In this document: positions 27,280-35,985 of the stretch, piece by piece
How positions within the stretch are numbered: position 1 is the first letter of the stretch
Layout of the letters: each line of letters starts with the position of its first letter
Source: Variovorax boronicumulans NBRC 103145
GTDB lineage: Bacteria > Pseudomonadota > Gammaproteobacteria > Burkholderiales > Burkholderiaceae_C
DNA: 44,324 nt
Assembly (NCBI RefSeq): GCF_001591345.1
Contig: NZ_BCUS01000047.1
Span: 1 to 44,324 of the forward strand
Reading direction: 5' to 3'
Program-made: the position numbers and the translations under genes
The notes under the pieces: model-generated
Database searches by the model: none
What the model was told of the DNA's origin: nothing
The model's input: only the letters and a program-made list of their open reading frames with translations

Positions 27280-28115
27280 ATCCCGAGCAATACGTGCAAG
27301 ACAAGGCCGCCGCTTCGGGCAGCAGTTTCTATTACGCCTTCCTGTTCCTGCCCAAGCCGCGGCGCGCCGCGATCACGGCTTTTTATGCCTTCTGCCGCGA
27401 GGTCGACGACGTGGTCGACGAGGTTTCCGACCCCGGCGTGGCGGCCACCAAGCTCGCCTGGTGGCGCACCGAAGTCGCCCAGGCTTTTGCCGGCACGCCG
27501 CGCCACCCGGTCATGCAGGCGCTCATGCCGCATGCCGCCACCTACGGCATCGAGGCGCGCCAGCTCAACGAAGTGATCGACGGCTGCCAGATGGACCTGG
27601 ACCAGACCCGCTACCTCGACTTTCCCGGCCTCGCGCGCTACTGCCATCTGGTGGCCGGCGTGGTTGGCGAGGTGGCGGCGCGCATCTTCGGCCAGACCGA
27701 TCCGCAGACCACCGCCTACGCCCACAAGCTCGGCCTGGCGCTGCAGCTGACCAACATCCTGCGCGACGTCGGCGAAGACGCGCTGCGCGGTCGCATCTAT
27801 CTGCCGGTCAACGAGCTGCAGCAGTTCGACGTGAAGGCGCACGAGATCCTGAACCGCGTGCACTCCGACCGTTTCGTCGCGCTCATGAAGTTCCAGGCCC
27901 AGCGCGCCCACGCCGCCTACGACGAGGCGCTGGCCCTGCTGCCGCTGGCCGACCGCCGCACGCAGAAACCCGGCCTGATGATGGCCAGCATCTACCGCAC
28001 GCTGCTGCGCGAGATCGAGCGCGACGACTTCCAGGTGCTCAACCAGCGCATCAGCCTGACGCCCGTGCGCAAGTTCTGGCTGGCCTGGAAAGTCCAGGCG
28101 CTGGGCCGGATATGA
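27276..28115 (+). CDS. hpnD: Presqualene diphosphate synthase HpnD
   Basis: A 279-residue member of the same fold as HpnC, which condenses two farnesyl diphosphates to presqualene diphosphate, the first committed step. The diagnostic features are FYYAFLFLPKPRRAAI, the aspartate motif REVDDVVDE and the second motif LTNILRDVGEDALRGRIYLP, with intact diphosphate-binding aspartates. The length is standard. It overlaps hpnC by four bases and is followed by hpnE after 19 bases, a compact operon. Confidence 0.94.
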   Translation: MNPEQYVQDKAAASGSSFYYAFLFLPKPRRAAITAFYAFCREVDDVVDEVSDPGVAATKLAWWRTEVAQAFAGTPRHPVMQALMPHAATYGIEARQLNEVIDGCQMDLDQTRYLDFPGLARYCHLVAGVVGEVAARIFGQTDPQTTAYAHKLGLALQLTNILRDVGEDALRGRIYLPVNELQQFDVKAHEILNRVHSDRFVALMKFQAQRAHAAYDEALALLPLADRRTQKPGLMMASIYRTLLREIERDDFQVLNQRISLTPVRKFWLAWKVQALGRI

Positions 28116-28134
28116 CGCCCCACCCTTCGTGCCC

Positions 28135-29400
28135 ATGAGGCTCGCCGTCATCGGCGCCGGCTGGGCCGGCCTGGCCTGCGCCGTCGAGGCCACGCGCCTC
28201 GGGCACGCCGTCACCCTGTTCGAAGCCGCGCCGATGGCAGGTGGACGCGCGCGGCGGGTCGATCACATGCACGGCATGGCGCTGGACAACGGCCAGCACA
28301 TCCTGATCGGCGCCTACACCGCCACGCTGGCGCTCATGCGCGACGTGGGGGTCGATGTCGACACCGCCCTGCAGCGCCTGCCGCTGTCGCTGCGCTTTGC
28401 CGACGGCGGCGGGTTGCAGCTGCCCGCGGGCCGGCCGCCGCCGCTCGATCTGCTGATCGGCATCTTCACCGCGCGCGGCTGGACCTGGCGCGACAAGGCC
28501 GCGCTGCTGGCCACCGCCGTGCGCTGGCGCCTCGCGGGCTTTCGCTGCGCGCCCGGCACCAGCGTTGCCACGCTGTGCGCCGGCCTCACGCCGCGCGTGA
28601 TGCACGAACTCATCGAGCCGCTGTGCGTCTCGGCGCTCAACACGCCCGTGCCGCAATCGAGCGGCCAGGTGTTCCTGCGCGTGCTGCACGATGCGCTGTT
28701 CAGTGGACGCGGCGGCGCCGACCTGTTGTTGCCGCGCGTGGACCTCGGCGCCCTGCTGCCCGATGCCGCGCTGGCCTGGCTCGCGCGGCACGGCGCTACC
28801 GCGCACATCGGCCACCGCGTGCGCGCCATCGCGCCCGAAGGCGACCAGTGGCGCATCGATGACGAGGTCTTCGACCAGGCCGTGCTGGCCTGCGCGCCCT
28901 GGGACGCGGCGCGGCTCGTGCGTGCCACCGGCCTGCCGGCCGCTTCGCGCTGGTGCAACGTCACCGAATCGCTGCGCTTCGAGGCGATTGCCACGGTCTA
29001 CGTGCGCGGCGCCGCGCCGCTGGCCGAGCCGATGCTTGCGCTGCGCAGCCAGCCGGGCATCGCACCGGCCCAGTTCGTGTTCGATCGCGGCCAGCTCGGC
29101 GGACCAGAAGGCGTGCTCGCCTTCGTTGTGAGCGCCAACGAAACGCCGCGCGAGACGCTCGAGAAACAGGTGCTCGCGCAAGCCGGCGCGCAGCTCGGGC
29201 AGCCCGGCCTCACGCCGATCCAGACCGTGGTCGAGAAGCGCGCCACCTTCGCCTGCACGCCCGGCCTGGCCCGCCCACCGGCCGCCATCGCACCGGGGCT
29301 GCAGGCCTGCGGCGACTACACCGAAGGCCCCTATCCCGCCACGCTCGAAGGCGCCGTCCTCAACGGACTGGCCGTCGCGCGCGCACTTGCCACCCCATGA
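28135..29400 (+). CDS. hpnE: Hydroxysqualene dehydroxylase HpnE
   Basis: A 421-residue FAD-dependent amine-oxidase-like enzyme that reduces hydroxysqualene to squalene, the last step of the HpnCDE route. The N-terminal dinucleotide-binding motif is VIGAGWAGLACA, with the downstream GGRARR element. The C-terminal FAD-contact region reads QACGDYTEGPYPATLEGAVLNG. I use the ATG at 28135 rather than the GTG two codons earlier, since MRLAVIGAG places the Rossmann loop correctly. No squalene-hopene cyclase lies in the window, so the squalene end use is not shown here. It is coupled to a small ORF by ATGA. Confidence 0.93.
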   Translation: MRLAVIGAGWAGLACAVEATRLGHAVTLFEAAPMAGGRARRVDHMHGMALDNGQHILIGAYTATLALMRDVGVDVDTALQRLPLSLRFADGGGLQLPAGRPPPLDLLIGIFTARGWTWRDKAALLATAVRWRLAGFRCAPGTSVATLCAGLTPRVMHELIEPLCVSALNTPVPQSSGQVFLRVLHDALFSGRGGADLLLPRVDLGALLPDAALAWLARHGATAHIGHRVRAIAPEGDQWRIDDEVFDQAVLACAPWDAARLVRATGLPAASRWCNVTESLRFEAIATVYVRGAAPLAEPMLALRSQPGIAPAQFVFDRGQLGGPEGVLAFVVSANETPRETLEKQVLAQAGAQLGQPGLTPIQTVVEKRATFACTPGLARPPAAIAPGLQACGDYTEGPYPATLEGAVLNGLAVARALATP

Positions 29401-29705
29401 CCACGACCCTGCGTTACCTCGATTTCGACTACAGCGAAGACACCGAAGACCACGGCACCTTCGACGCCATGGCCTCGACCCCGCCCGAGCGCACGCCCGA
29501 GGTGGAAGCCGAGATCGCGCAGGTGCTGGCCTGGGCCGAGGCCACCTTCCCCGGTGCGCGCGGCGCGCTCGACGACGGTGCGGTGTGGGACTGCGACGTG
29601 CAGCGCACGCGGGAAGACAACCCGCGCCTGGACACCCTCACGCTCTCGCTCAGCGGCACCACCGATTTCTGCGCGGCGCTGCGAGAGCGTTTCCGGCTCG
29701 ACTGA
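29397..29705 (+). CDS. Small acidic protein coupled to hpnE
   Basis: A 102-residue acidic protein beginning MTTTLRYLDFDYSEDTED. It has no signal peptide or membrane segment and only two cysteines. The predicted mix of strands and helices suggests a small folded domain, but I recognise no family. Its ATG overlaps the hpnE stop (ATGA), so it is translated with the squalene genes and may assist them or simply share their transcript. It ends before a hairpin that also covers the convergent exporter's stop. Confidence 0.7.
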   Translation: MTTTLRYLDFDYSEDTEDHGTFDAMASTPPERTPEVEAEIAQVLAWAEATFPGARGALDDGAVWDCDVQRTREDNPRLDTLTLSLSGTTDFCAALRERFRLD

Positions 29706-29713
29706 AGAAAGTC

Positions 29714-29733
29714 GGCGGCCTTCTCAGGCCGTC
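29714..29733. terminator. Hairpin between convergent hpn and lysE-type genes
   Basis: GGCGGCCT pairs with AGGCCGTC (one G-U pair) around a TCTC loop. It overlaps the stop codon of the leftward exporter gene. T-tracts are short on both sides. Confidence 0.45.
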
Positions 29734-30365
29734 TTGTTGCGCAGGCGCAGCAGGCTCAACCCCAGCAGCACGAAGGCGCCGCCCGACACGCGGTTGAACA
29801 GCTGCGCGCGCTTGGGGTTCGCGAACTGCTTCTTCAGCAGGCGCGCCAACAGCACGTACGAACCATGCGCCAGCACCGAGCCGGCCGCGAAGGTCGTGGT
29901 GAGCACGGCGAACTGCGTGAGGATCGGCGCGTCGTGCGTGAGGAACTGCGGGAACAGCGCCGAGAAGAACAGGATGCCCTTCGGGTTGGTCAGCGCCACC
30001 GTCACGCCATGCCCGAACAGCCGGCGCGCGGAACGCGAAGGTGCCGGCGCGGCCGACGGTTGCAGCTCGGCGAACACGCTCGTGCGGCTGCGCCACTGCC
30101 GGATGCCCAGGTACACGAGGTAGCCCGCACCCGCCACCTTCAGCACCATGAAGGCCGTGGCCGAGGTGTTGAGCACCACGCCCAGCCCGCCCATCGCGGC
30201 GGCCGAGACCAGGAAGAGCCCGCAGGCGTTGCCCAGCGAACTGATCATCGCGCGGCGCGGGCCGACGGAGATGGCGTTGGAGACCGCGAGCAGCACGGCC
30301 GGGCCGGGCGTGAAGGCGACGACCAGGGTCACGCCGCAAAAGAGGAGCCAGGTGGAGAGATGCAT
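29724..30365 (-). CDS. LysE/RhtB-family amino-acid exporter
   Basis: A 213-residue inner-membrane protein of the LysE superfamily, which exports amino acids or related solutes. The signature FTPGPAVLLAVSNAISVGPRRA is near residues 18-40 and is followed by GNACGLFLVSAAA. About six hydrophobic segments are seen. The length matches RhtB-type exporters (around 206). The gene stands alone and is divergent from the NIPSNAP gene. The exported compound is unknown; homoserine/threonine-type substrates are typical of the family. Confidence 0.88.
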   Translation of the reverse strand: MHLSTWLLFCGVTLVVAFTPGPAVLLAVSNAISVGPRRAMISSLGNACGLFLVSAAAMGGLGVVLNTSATAFMVLKVAGAGYLVYLGIRQWRSRTSVFAELQPSAAPAPSRSARRLFGHGVTVALTNPKGILFFSALFPQFLTHDAPILTQFAVLTTTFAAGSVLAHGSYVLLARLLKKQFANPKRAQLFNRVSGGAFVLLGLSLLRLRNKTA

Positions 30366-30473
30366 GGGAGGAAATTCGCGCGAAAGCAGTGGAAGAAGGC
30401 CGTCGCAAAACTATAGTCCGGGCAGCCGCGCGCCGCTCGGGCCGCGCCGATAGTCCCCTGACGCTCCTCACCC

Positions 30474-30779
30474 ATGATCACCTGCTACCTGCGCTACATC
30501 GTCGATCCCTTCAAGCTCAAGGAATTCGAGCACTACGGCAAGCTCTGGATTCCGCTGGTCGAGAAGTTCGGCGGCCAGCACCACGGCTACTTCCTGCCGT
30601 CCGAAGGCGCGAACAACGTGGCGCTGGCGATGTTCAGCTTCCCGAGCCTGGCCGCGTACGAAACCTACCGGGCCGACTCGATGCAGGACGCCGACTGCCA
30701 GGCTGCCTTCCGCTACGCGGAGGAAACGCGCTGCATCGTCAGCTACGAACGCAGCTTCTTCCGACCCGTGTTCCGCTGA
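30474..30779 (+). CDS. NIPSNAP-domain protein
   Basis: A 101-residue protein made of one NIPSNAP/dimeric alpha-beta barrel domain ([24 protein letters not shown], then [15 protein letters not shown]). Such proteins are small cytoplasmic dimers of poorly known function. No ribosome site is evident before the ATG at 30474. It converges on the HAD gene with a 10-base gap. Confidence 0.85.
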   Translation: MITCYLRYIVDPFKLKEFEHYGKLWIPLVEKFGGQHHGYFLPSEGANNVALAMFSFPSLAAYETYRADSMQDADCQAAFRYAEETRCIVSYERSFFRPVFR

Positions 30780-30789
30780 CCGCGGAGGT

Positions 30790-31521
30790 TCAGGCGCCCA
30801 GCGCGATGCACAGCGCGTGCAGGTTGGGCACGATCAGCTGCGGACGCGCGCCGTGCTCCCACGGGCGCTCGTCGCGCACCAGCCAGGCGGCCTGCATGCC
30901 GGCGTTGAGCGCGCCCACCACGTCGAGCGCGGCATCGTCGCCCACGTGCAGCACGTCTTTCGGCAGCAGGCCGACCGAGGCCGCCGCGGCACGGAAGATC
31001 GGCGCGTGCGGCTTGCCGCTGCCGAAGGTGCGCGCATTGAAGGCGGTGCGGAACCACCGGCCGACGCCGGTCTTGTGGAGGTCGGCGTTGCCGTTCGACA
31101 CCGCCACCAGCGGGTAGCGTTCGCTGAGCCATTTGAGCGCCGGCAGTGCGTCGTCGTACAGCGTGACGCGCTGGCGCTCTTCGAAGAAAGCGTCGAAGGC
31201 CGGGTCGGCCAGCGCCGGGTCTTCGCCCGCGCGCACGAGCGCCGTGCGGATCGACTCGCGGCGCAGCGCGCTCAGGTCGTGCGCGAGGTCGGAGCGCTCC
31301 TTGGCGGTGGCTTCGCGCAGCTCGCGCAGCACGCCCGGCGTGAGCAGCAGCGAGGCCGTCTTGGGCGCCTCGCGCAACAGCCATTCGTGCAGCACGCGCT
31401 CGGCCCGCTCGATGGTCGGCCAGATCGGCCACAGGGTGTCGTCCAGGTCGAGCGTGATCGCCGAGATGCGCGAGATGTCGAGCTGCGTGGCGCCGCCGGG
31501 CGCCGGGGAAGCGGAAGTCAT
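30790..31521 (-). CDS. HAD-superfamily hydrolase, YigB-like
   Basis: A 243-residue haloacid-dehalogenase-type phosphatase. Motif I is LDLDDTLW (residues 24-31), motif II is VAVSNGN, the conserved lysine is in [10 protein letters not shown], and motif IV is [13 protein letters not shown]. The helical cap between motifs I and II marks subfamily IA. The overall pattern resembles E. coli YigB, an FMN phosphatase, but the substrate here is inferred only. It is divergent from hemH with just 15 bases between the start codons. Confidence 0.87.
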   Translation of the reverse strand: MTSASPAPGGATQLDISRISAITLDLDDTLWPIWPTIERAERVLHEWLLREAPKTASLLLTPGVLRELREATAKERSDLAHDLSALRRESIRTALVRAGEDPALADPAFDAFFEERQRVTLYDDALPALKWLSERYPLVAVSNGNADLHKTGVGRWFRTAFNARTFGSGKPHAPIFRAAAASVGLLPKDVLHVGDDAALDVVGALNAGMQAAWLVRDERPWEHGARPQLIVPNLHALCIALGA

Positions 31522-31536
31522 GCCCGAGAATATCGC

Positions 31537-32577
31537 ATGCCTCTCGCCCCCCAAGACAGTCAGAACAGCAAGAACGACCGCACCGCCGTGCTCTGGTGCA
31601 ACCTGGGTTCGCCCGATGCGCCCACCGCCGCCGCGGTGCGCCCCTACCTCGCCGACTTCCTGGGCGACCCGCGCGTGGTCGAGATTCCCAGGGTGCTGTG
31701 GGCGCTGATCCTGCACGGCATCATCCTGCGCACGCGGCCCGCGAAGTCGGCCGCCAAGTACGCAAGCATCTGGCTGCCCGAGGGCTCGCCGCTCAAGGTC
31801 TGGACACAGAAGCAGGCCACCCTGCTGGCCGGCTGGCTCGGCGAACGCGGCCACCGCGTGACGGTGCGCGACGCGATGCGCTACGCCAACCCGTCGATCG
31901 CCTCGCGGCTCGATGCATTGCAGGCCGAGGGCGCCACGCGCGTGCTGGTGCTGCAGGCCTACCCGCAGTACTCGGCCACCACCACCGCCAGCGTGATCGA
32001 CGCCGTGAACGCCTGGAGCCACCGCCAGCGCCACGTGCCCGAGTTCCGCTTCGTCAACCAGTACCACGACGACCCGGCCTACATCGAAGCGCTCGCGCAA
32101 GGCATCGAAAAGCACTGGAAGACCGAAGGCCGCGGCGAGCTGCTGGTGATGAGCTTCCACGGCATTCCCGCGCGCAACATCGCGCTGGGCGATCCCTACG
32201 AGGCGCAGTGCCTCGAGACCGCGCGCCTGCTCGCGGCGCGGCTGGGCCTGGCGTCCACGCAGTACCGCACGACCTTCCAGTCGCGCTTCGGCCGCGCCAA
32301 GTGGCTCGAGCCCTACACCGAGCCCACCCTGCGCGAACTCGGCGCCAGCGGCGTGAAGCACGTCGACGTGGTGTGCCCGGGCTTTCCGGCCGACTGCCTC
32401 GAAACGCTCGAAGAGATTGCGATGGAAGGCCGCGAAGCCTTCCTGCACGCGGGCGGCGAGCGCTTCGGCTACATCCCCTGCCTCAACGACAGCCCGGCGT
32501 GGATCACCGCGCTCACGGGCATCGCCGAACGTCACCTGGCGGGCTGGCCCACCCGACCCGACACGACCACGCCATGA
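31537..32577 (+). CDS. hemH: Ferrochelatase
   Basis: A 346-residue ferrochelatase, which inserts ferrous iron into protoporphyrin IX in the last step of heme synthesis. The catalytic histidine is His208 in MSFHGIP. The N-terminal [12 protein letters not shown] and the region [16 protein letters not shown] are typical. The C-terminal [17 protein letters not shown] carries the acidic residues near the metal site. The start at 31537 is the only ATG that fits. Its stop overlaps the methyltransferase ATG (ATGA), so the two are coupled. Confidence 0.96.
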   Translation: MPLAPQDSQNSKNDRTAVLWCNLGSPDAPTAAAVRPYLADFLGDPRVVEIPRVLWALILHGIILRTRPAKSAAKYASIWLPEGSPLKVWTQKQATLLAGWLGERGHRVTVRDAMRYANPSIASRLDALQAEGATRVLVLQAYPQYSATTTASVIDAVNAWSHRQRHVPEFRFVNQYHDDPAYIEALAQGIEKHWKTEGRGELLVMSFHGIPARNIALGDPYEAQCLETARLLAARLGLASTQYRTTFQSRFGRAKWLEPYTEPTLRELGASGVKHVDVVCPGFPADCLETLEEIAMEGREAFLHAGGERFGYIPCLNDSPAWITALTGIAERHLAGWPTRPDTTTP

Positions 32578-33425
32578 AGAAAGACCTGCACGAAGCCAAC
32601 CGCCAATCGTGGAACGCCGCCACGGTCGCGCACAACAGCCACAAGGGCGACCAGGCCGCCTTCTTCCGCGCGGGCGGCTCCACGCTCTTCCCCGAGGAAA
32701 GCGCCCTGCTCGGTGACTTGAACGGCCTCTCGGTGCTGCACCTGCAGTGCAACGCGGGCCAGGACAGCCTGAGCATCGCGCGCCGCGGCGCCCGCGTGAC
32801 CGGCGTCGACATCTCCGACGAGGCCATCGACTTCGCCACCCGGCTCTCGGCCGAGTCGGGCATTGCGGCGCGCTTCGAGCGCTCGGACGTCTACGACTAC
32901 TTCGAGGCTGCCGCCGCGCGCGGCGAGCGCCACGACCTCGTGTTCTGCTCGTACGGCACGCTGTGCTGGCTGTCCGACATCGGCGCCTGGGCGCGCGGCG
33001 TGGCACAGCTGCTCAAACCCGGCGGTCGCTTCGTGATCGTCGAGTTCCACCCGTTCGCGCTGGTGTTCGACCCGCAGTGGAGGTTCCACTACGACTACTT
33101 CAACGACGCGCCCGTGCCCGAGGAAGGCGTGGGCGACTACGTGGCCGAGTCGGGCGACGGCCTCGTGGCCGACGACCGGCCGATGCCCGGCGTACAAGGC
33201 TTTCGCAACCCGCACCCGAGCTTCGAGTTCACCTGGGGCGTGGGCCAGGTGACGACCGCGCTCGCACAGGCGGGCCTGGCCATCGAGCGCTTCGAGGAGT
33301 ACCCGTACACCAACGGCTGGAAGCCCTTCGAGGGCATGCGCGAACTCGGCGGGCGGCGCATGGCCCCGCCCGAAGGCATGCCGCGCATTCCGCTCATGTA
33401 CGCGCTGGCGGCACGCCGCGCCTGA
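32574..33425 (+). CDS. Class I SAM-dependent methyltransferase
   Basis: A 283-residue methyltransferase. The SAM-binding motif I is [16 protein letters not shown] (about residues 52-67), motif II is [12 protein letters not shown], and the post-motif [15 protein letters not shown] is the usual motif IV/V region. The C-terminal part is rich in aromatic residues. The target is unknown. Coupling to hemH suggests, but does not prove, a link to tetrapyrrole metabolism. It converges on the DUF1993 gene with a six-base gap. Confidence 0.88.
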   Translation: MKKDLHEANRQSWNAATVAHNSHKGDQAAFFRAGGSTLFPEESALLGDLNGLSVLHLQCNAGQDSLSIARRGARVTGVDISDEAIDFATRLSAESGIAARFERSDVYDYFEAAAARGERHDLVFCSYGTLCWLSDIGAWARGVAQLLKPGGRFVIVEFHPFALVFDPQWRFHYDYFNDAPVPEEGVGDYVAESGDGLVADDRPMPGVQGFRNPHPSFEFTWGVGQVTTALAQAGLAIERFEEYPYTNGWKPFEGMRELGGRRMAPPEGMPRIPLMYALAARRA

Positions 33426-33431
33426 ACAAAC

Positions 33432-33938
33432 TCAGAAGCGGCCGAGGTAATCCAGCTTGCCGATGGGCACGCCCTTGTGGCGCAGCACGTCGTAGGCGGT
33501 GGTCACGTGGAAGAAGAAATTCGGCAGCGCGAACTGCAGCAGGTAGCGCTGCGCGGTGAAGTGCGCTTCGCCTTCGCGCGCCTTGATGGTCACGGGGCGT
33601 TCTTCGTGGCCGTCGATGAGCGTGCGGTCCACGCCGGCCAGGAAATCCTGCGTCTTCACGATGCGCGCCAGCAGGTCGTCCCAGGTCTTCTCTTCGTCGG
33701 GAAAGCTCGGGGCCGTAATGCCCGCGATGCGCGCCGTGCCCAATTTGGAGGCGTCACTCGCGCGCTGGATCTGGCCGGCCAGCGTGAGCATGTCGGGCGC
33801 GAGGCGCGCGTCGACCAGCGTCGCCGGATCAATGCCCTGGGCCTTCGCATGCGCGAGGCCCTTGTCGAGCAGGTGGGTCAGCTGGCCGAGTCCGCGGGTG
33901 AAAACCGGCACGGACAGGTCGTACATCGAGAGGGCCAT
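33432..33938 (-). CDS. DUF1993-family protein
   Basis: A 168-residue soluble protein matching the DUF1993 pattern, helical and related in shape to the DinB-like four-helix proteins. Landmarks are MYDLSVPVFTRGLGQLTHLLDKG, with DARLAPDMLTLAGQI next and NFFFHVTTAYDVLRHKGVPIGKLDYLG at the end. The start at 33938 has an AGATCACC-type leader and only a weak ribosome site. It lies 52 bases downstream of the alpha/beta hydrolase on the same strand. Function unknown. Confidence 0.85.
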   Translation of the reverse strand: MALSMYDLSVPVFTRGLGQLTHLLDKGLAHAKAQGIDPATLVDARLAPDMLTLAGQIQRASDASKLGTARIAGITAPSFPDEEKTWDDLLARIVKTQDFLAGVDRTLIDGHEERPVTIKAREGEAHFTAQRYLLQFALPNFFFHVTTAYDVLRHKGVPIGKLDYLGRF

Positions 33939-33990
33939 GGCGAGGTGATCTTGGAGTTGAAGTCGGCGCGATTGTGATCGCGCCCTGCCT

Positions 33991-34908
33991 TCAACGACCG
34001 GCCGCGCGGATAAACCCCTCGATCGGGTCCAGTTGTTCCGGCACGTTGAGCGCGGGCGCATGGCCGCAGCCCGGCACCTCGATCACCTGCAGGCGCCCGG
34101 CCGCGCCCGGCCCGCGCCGGTGCATCTCGTCGAGCACCTCGGGCAGCACCAGGTCGGACTCGGCGCCGCGCAGGCACAGCACCGGCGCCTCGATCACGTC
34201 GTAGTGCGGCCAGATCAGGTAGTCGTTGTCGTGCGCGCTGAACTGCCTGACCATGGCCGGGTCGTAGTGCGGCGTGACGCGGCCGTCAGCCAGCCGACGC
34301 GTGGAGCTTTCGGTCAGCCGGCGCCACTGCGCGTCGCTGAGCCAGCCGTAGGGCTTGTAGACGGTGCGGAAAAAGGCCTCGAGTTCGGCCACGGTGTCGA
34401 AGGCCGGCGGGTCGCCGGCATAGGCGCGGATGCGCTCGATGGCGGCCTGCGCGAGCTGCGGCGCGTTGTCGTTGAGCGTGAGGCTGGCGATGCGCGCTTT
34501 CATGCGCGGCTCGAACAGGCCCGACGCGCAGACCGTGCCGATCGCGCCACCCATCGAGGTGCCCACCCAGTGCACGCGGCCCAGCCGCAGCTCGTCGCAC
34601 AGCGCATTGGCCAGGCGCGCGTAGAACGCGAGCGTGTATTCGTCGTCGGGCGACGGGCTCCACTGGCTCAGGCCGCGCCCCAACGTGTCGGGGCAGATCA
34701 CGCGGAAGCCGCGCGCCGCGAAGTGCTGCGCCAGTTCGTCCATGTCGCGGCTGGTGCGCGCCAGGCCGTGCCAGGCGATGACGACGGGGGCGTTGGCGGG
34801 GCCCCAGTCGAGCCAGTGGATTTCACGGCCTGCGAGTTGCGCGTAGTGCGATGTCGGCGAGATGTGCGATGACGGCGTCATGGTGCTGTTGTTCTTGCCG
34901 TCGCTCAT
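33991..34908 (-). CDS. Alpha/beta hydrolase coupled to livM
   Basis: A 305-residue alpha/beta-fold hydrolase without a signal peptide, hence cytoplasmic. The nucleophile is Ser118 in the elbow GTSMGG, the oxyanion segment is AWHGLARTS, and the likely histidine is in VPGCGHAPALN. A cap domain lies between about residues 155 and 235. The ATG overlaps the livM stop (ATGA), so it is translated with the transporter. In the context of a polyester depolymerase and an importer it could split imported hydroxyalkanoate oligomers or esters, which is inference; such folds serve many substrates. Confidence 0.88.
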   Translation of the reverse strand: MSDGKNNSTMTPSSHISPTSHYAQLAGREIHWLDWGPANAPVVIAWHGLARTSRDMDELAQHFAARGFRVICPDTLGRGLSQWSPSPDDEYTLAFYARLANALCDELRLGRVHWVGTSMGGAIGTVCASGLFEPRMKARIASLTLNDNAPQLAQAAIERIRAYAGDPPAFDTVAELEAFFRTVYKPYGWLSDAQWRRLTESSTRRLADGRVTPHYDPAMVRQFSAHDNDYLIWPHYDVIEAPVLCLRGAESDLVLPEVLDEMHRRGPGAAGRLQVIEVPGCGHAPALNVPEQLDPIEGFIRAAGR

Positions 34909-35972
34909 TTCGCCGCCCTCGCCCGCAGCTTGCCCACGATGCCCGTGGGGAAGTAATACACCGACAGCACGAACAGCACGCCCAGCCACAGCAGCCAGCG
35001 GTCGGGCGACAGCAGCGCCGCGAGCCACGGCAGGCCACTGGCGGCCTCGTTGCCCAGGCGCAGCAGGTCCTGCAGGTAGCTCTGCGCCACCACGAACAGC
35101 ACAGCACCGATGGCCGCGCCGTAGATCGTGCCCATGCCGCCGATCACCACGATGAGCAGCACGTCGATCATGATCTCGAAGCTCAGCGAGGTGTCCGGCC
35201 CGTTGTAGCGCAGCCAGATGGCGAGCATCGCGCCGGCCAGCGTGGCGAACAGCGCCGACAGCACGGCCGCCGTGGTGCGGTACACCACCACGCGGTAGCC
35301 GATGGCCTCGGCACGGAACTCGTTCTCGCGGATGGCCTGCAGCACGCGGCCGAAGGGCGAGTTCACGATGCGCAGCATCGCCAGCACCAGCACCACCGCC
35401 GCCACGAACAGCAGGTAGTAGCACAGCAGACGCCCGTCGAGCGAGACGCCGAGGAACGGCTCTTCGGCGAACTCGAAGCTCGGCGAGATCAGCTCGGGCA
35501 GCTTGAAAGTCAGGCCGTCTTCGCCGCCGGTGAAGTCCGACAGCTGCGAGGCCAGCGTCTGGAACGCCGAGGCCACGGCCAGCGTGATCATCGCGAAGAA
35601 GATCGCGCGCACCCGCAGCGAGAACAAGCCGATGGCCAGCGAGAGCACCAGCGAGATCGCGAGCGACGCGCCCAGCCCCACCAGCACCGCGCCCCAGTTG
35701 GGCCCCAGCCGCGAGGCCGAGATGGCGATGCCGTAGGCGCCGATGCCGAAGAACATCGTGTGCGCGAAGCTCACGATGCCGGTGTAGCCCAAGAGCAGGT
35801 CAAAGCTCGCGACCAGCACCACGAACACCAGGATCTTGGCCGCGACGCTGAGCGCCTTCACGCCCGGGAACAAGAACGGCGCGAAGGCCAGCGCCAGGAA
35901 CAGGGCCAGCAGCAGCAGCGCCAGCAGGCGGCTGCGCGGCATGTCGTTGGAGAGAAGTCGTTTCAGGAACAT
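34905..35972 (-). CDS. livM: Branched-chain amino acid-type ABC permease LivM
   Basis: The 355-residue second permease of a Liv-type importer. Hydrophobic segments run through the protein, and the LivM landmark DLLLGYTGIVSFAHTMFFGIGAYG is at about residues 60-82. The cytoplasmic loop VVVYRTTAAVLSALFATLAGAMLA and GGMGTIYGAAIGA near the C-terminus are also typical. It follows livH by 13 bases. Although the family is named for leucine uptake, many members carry other carboxylates, so the substrate must come from context. Confidence 0.93.
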   Translation of the reverse strand: MFLKRLLSNDMPRSRLLALLLLALFLALAFAPFLFPGVKALSVAAKILVFVVLVASFDLLLGYTGIVSFAHTMFFGIGAYGIAISASRLGPNWGAVLVGLGASLAISLVLSLAIGLFSLRVRAIFFAMITLAVASAFQTLASQLSDFTGGEDGLTFKLPELISPSFEFAEEPFLGVSLDGRLLCYYLLFVAAVVLVLAMLRIVNSPFGRVLQAIRENEFRAEAIGYRVVVYRTTAAVLSALFATLAGAMLAIWLRYNGPDTSLSFEIMIDVLLIVVIGGMGTIYGAAIGAVLFVVAQSYLQDLLRLGNEAASGLPWLAALLSPDRWLLWLGVLFVLSVYYFPTGIVGKLRARAAK

Positions 35973-35985
35973 GACGGCTTTCTCC

